Shown: positions 62,169 to 64,000 of the stretch, piece by piece | How the letters are laid out: each line of letters starts with the position of its first letter | Numbering within the stretch: position 1 is the stretch's first letter | NCBI GenBank assembly: GCA_963969395.1 | Contig: OZ017795.1 | Location: 8,680,001 to 8,744,000 of the forward strand | Source of the DNA: Pseudoscleropodium purum | Lineage: Eukaryota > Streptophyta > Bryopsida > Hypnales > Brachytheciaceae | Length of the DNA stretch: 64,000 nt | Reading direction: 5' to 3' | Position numbers and translations under genes: made by a program | The notes under the pieces: model-generated | Databases searched by the model: none | Told to the model about the DNA's origin: nothing | Seen by the model: the letters and a program-made list of their open reading frames with translations, nothing else

Positions 62169-62812
62169 CCCCTAAATGCCCAAGGCCTATTTTGAGCTTC
62201 TTGGAATTTGCTCTAAATTGAATAAAATGCCAACATTTTGATAAGTTGTTTCAACCTATTTTAATTGTAACCATAAAAATTCAAACTAGACATGCTAGAG
62301 ATCTTATAGGAAAGAAAAACACAACACTATCACTTATGGAGTGAAAGATTATAATGTTTGACCATGAGGGTGTTAAAATTGCAAAAGTGATGTGAAGTCT
62401 TTCAATCCTCTTTTTACAAGTCAAATCTAAAAAATTGGTGACCAAAAACATATGAGGTAAAAGGGCCTTACATGTAGAACCCCAATCAATTTATGGCTTC
62501 TTAAAATCTACTCTACAATTTTTTTAAATGAATTTTGAATGTGAGTTTTTTTCCAAGATCTAGTGTTTTGAGGCTCATTTCCAAGAGCTCTCAACACTAC
62601 GAAAGTCAAGATTGCAATGGGTTACCCTTGCACAAAATCTTGAGTAGAAAAATCACTATCATTATTTTCAAGATTAGATTTTCTATACTAAAACTAAACT
62701 TCAAAAAATACTTTTCAAAAATACAAACTACTAAAAATAGCAACTTGGTTTGTTTTAATTTAACTTCAAAGTCTTATAAACACCAAATTTTAGTGCCTCA
62801 GGCAATTAGGGG
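62169..62812 (+). mobile_element. TTAA-type non-autonomous element, family A copy 2
   Basis: TTAA (62165-62168) precedes CCCCTAAATGCCCAAGG; CCTCAGGCAATTAGGGG precedes TTAA (62813-62816). The two ends form an imperfect 17-bp inverted repeat. The interior shares TTGGAATTTGCTCTAAATTG, TCAAACTAGACATG, AGATCTAGTGT and GAGGCTCATTTCCAA with copy 1. 644 bp, noncoding; an open frame at 62535-62816 is a by-product. Confidence 0.85.
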
Positions 62813-62816
62813 TTAA

Positions 62817-63400
62817 GCAAGAATTTGTAGGGCCTAGTTTAAGAAAAGGTTTACAATTAGGTATTGTTAATTTATTCTTTTCAATGTCTATTAACATCTT
62901 CAATCTTTGTCTGCATAGCTTCTTAGAAATTAAGAATACTTACTTACAAGAACAATTGGAAAAAATATATATTACCAAGAACAAAGCTCAAGATTTTTTC
63001 AAAATGGAAAATTTTAAAACGAGCACTACATATTGTTTTTGAAAGTAGTGTGGATTAAAATATAGGATGCATTTTATTCTTTGGTTGTAAAAATTTGAAA
63101 ATCACTAAAATTAATATAGATAGTGTAGTATGAGGAGATAAGTTTTAAAACTAAAATAGGATATACTCTAAGATGGAATAGTATACAAATATTAAAAGCA
63201 ACTTAGGATCTTTTTTATTCAATTATTGAGACAACTATTAGTTTATTTAGGGGTTATATAAGTGGGCAAGTGGGCAAGTAGGTAAGAGATGCAAGTGTTC
63301 TTGTTTTCAACACGTGGCATGCCTATAGATAGCATGATGTATAAAAGATTGCAATGTAATTTGGTATAGACTAAATTTATATGTGCTTTTTTCTTTATCC
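62817..63400. other. Intergenic, AT-rich, no gene seen
   Basis: About 580 bp between two TTAA elements with no recognisable feature apart from a doubled GTGGGCAAGT at about 63262-63281. Confidence 0.4.
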
Positions 63401-63404
63401 TTAA

Positions 63405-64000
63405 CCCCTAAAGGACCAAATGGCATTTTTTTTGGCAGGACAACAATTTTGAGCAATCCACTATGAATAAAAAAATTTATTATTTATTTTTTTATTTTCA
63501 CACAACATGGGCTCAAGGAGTAGCTTTAAGGCCCAAATTTTTTCATAAATACTGACTACATGGTTAGATAGCTATTGTATGATTTGTAATTTTCAATGAA
63601 CTGAAAATAACCTAGGCATCTCAAAAAAAATCTTTAAAAATCACTCTTTTAAGAAATAAAAATTCGAAATTGGTTTTCTAAATTTATATATACATGGAAT
63701 CATTCCATTTTGATTAATGAGATAAAAATTATGAGGAATTTTAGTTTGTAGGTAATTATGGAATCTCTATTCTAAACTAAACTTTGAAGTCCTTTATGCC
63801 CCTAAATGCTTGGGGGGTCATGGGTCCTAAATTGGCGAAAAAAATGATGATTTCTTTATAGGGTGAATGCAAGAAACACTAGTACTATTTTGTGTCATAG
63901 TTGCAATTTCTAAGTTGTGATTGGCCATATCTTCTGTAGATTGAAGCCAATGTACTTGAATTTTTTGTAAATATTAGTACTTAGACAATAATTAGAGAAA
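63405..64000 (+). mobile_element. TTAA-type element, family B copy 4 (interrupted, runs off the window)
   Basis: TTAA (63401-63404) precedes CCCCTAAAGGACCAAATGG. Interior landmarks match copy 1: GAGTAGCTTTAAGGCCCAA, TAGCTATTGTATG, AATTGGTTTTCTAAATTTA and ACTTTGAAGTCCTTTAT. At about 63799 the match to copy 1 stops and GCCCCTAAATGCTTGGGGGG begins, which looks like the end of another TTAA-type element inserted here. The rest lies outside the window. Confidence 0.6.

Noticed and set aside
1..64000. CRISPR array, prokaryotic operon or phage-like system
   Set aside because: Spliced plant genes throughout, no regularly spaced identical short repeats and no prokaryotic gene organisation.

Overview
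The window looks like nuclear DNA of a land plant with a repeat-rich genome. Four multi-exon plant genes with GT-AG introns sit in long AT-rich stretches filled with decayed transposons and many small inverted-repeat elements. Intergenic length, repeat load and a piggyBac-type transposase point towards a non-seed plant, but the sequence does not fix the species. All exon models were spliced by hand from frame continuity, splice sites and protein-family knowledge.

Region by region. 0.16-6.0 kb holds a degenerate piggyBac-type element: a TTAA/CCC left end and a broken DDD transposase on the minus strand. 6.2-10.4 kb is a decayed minus-strand coding region with a ParB-like motif. 11.1-16.1 kb is a tandem array with a period near 190 bp, split by a 3.86-kb TG...CA insertion that has a 5-bp target duplication and gag-like fragments. 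20.5-23.9 kb is a decayed plus-strand Mutator-like transposase. 26.3-30.0 kb is an intact six-exon gene for a small glycine-zipper membrane protein. 30.7-39.3 kb is gene-free and carries TTAA-flanked elements and other repeats.

40.0-46.5 kb is an intact 15-exon ABCG transporter of the long, cysteine-rich N-terminus type. 48.7-49.4 kb (minus) is a three-exon EAPP (E2F-associated phosphoprotein) homologue, convergent with the ABCG gene. 49.6-53.4 kb holds two TTAA elements and a very long inverted repeat of about 1.4 kb. 54.1-60.7 kb (minus) is an intact 15-exon gene for a GH123/DUF4091-type glycoside hydrolase-like protein with two apparent GC-AG introns. 61-64 kb is again gene-free with two TTAA elements.

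The genes do not form a pathway. The strongest connecting theme is mobile DNA. A piggyBac-type transposase remnant lies with three or more families of non-autonomous elements that share its TTAA target and CCC(C)TNA-type ends, and one of these families recurs in introns of three of the four genes.
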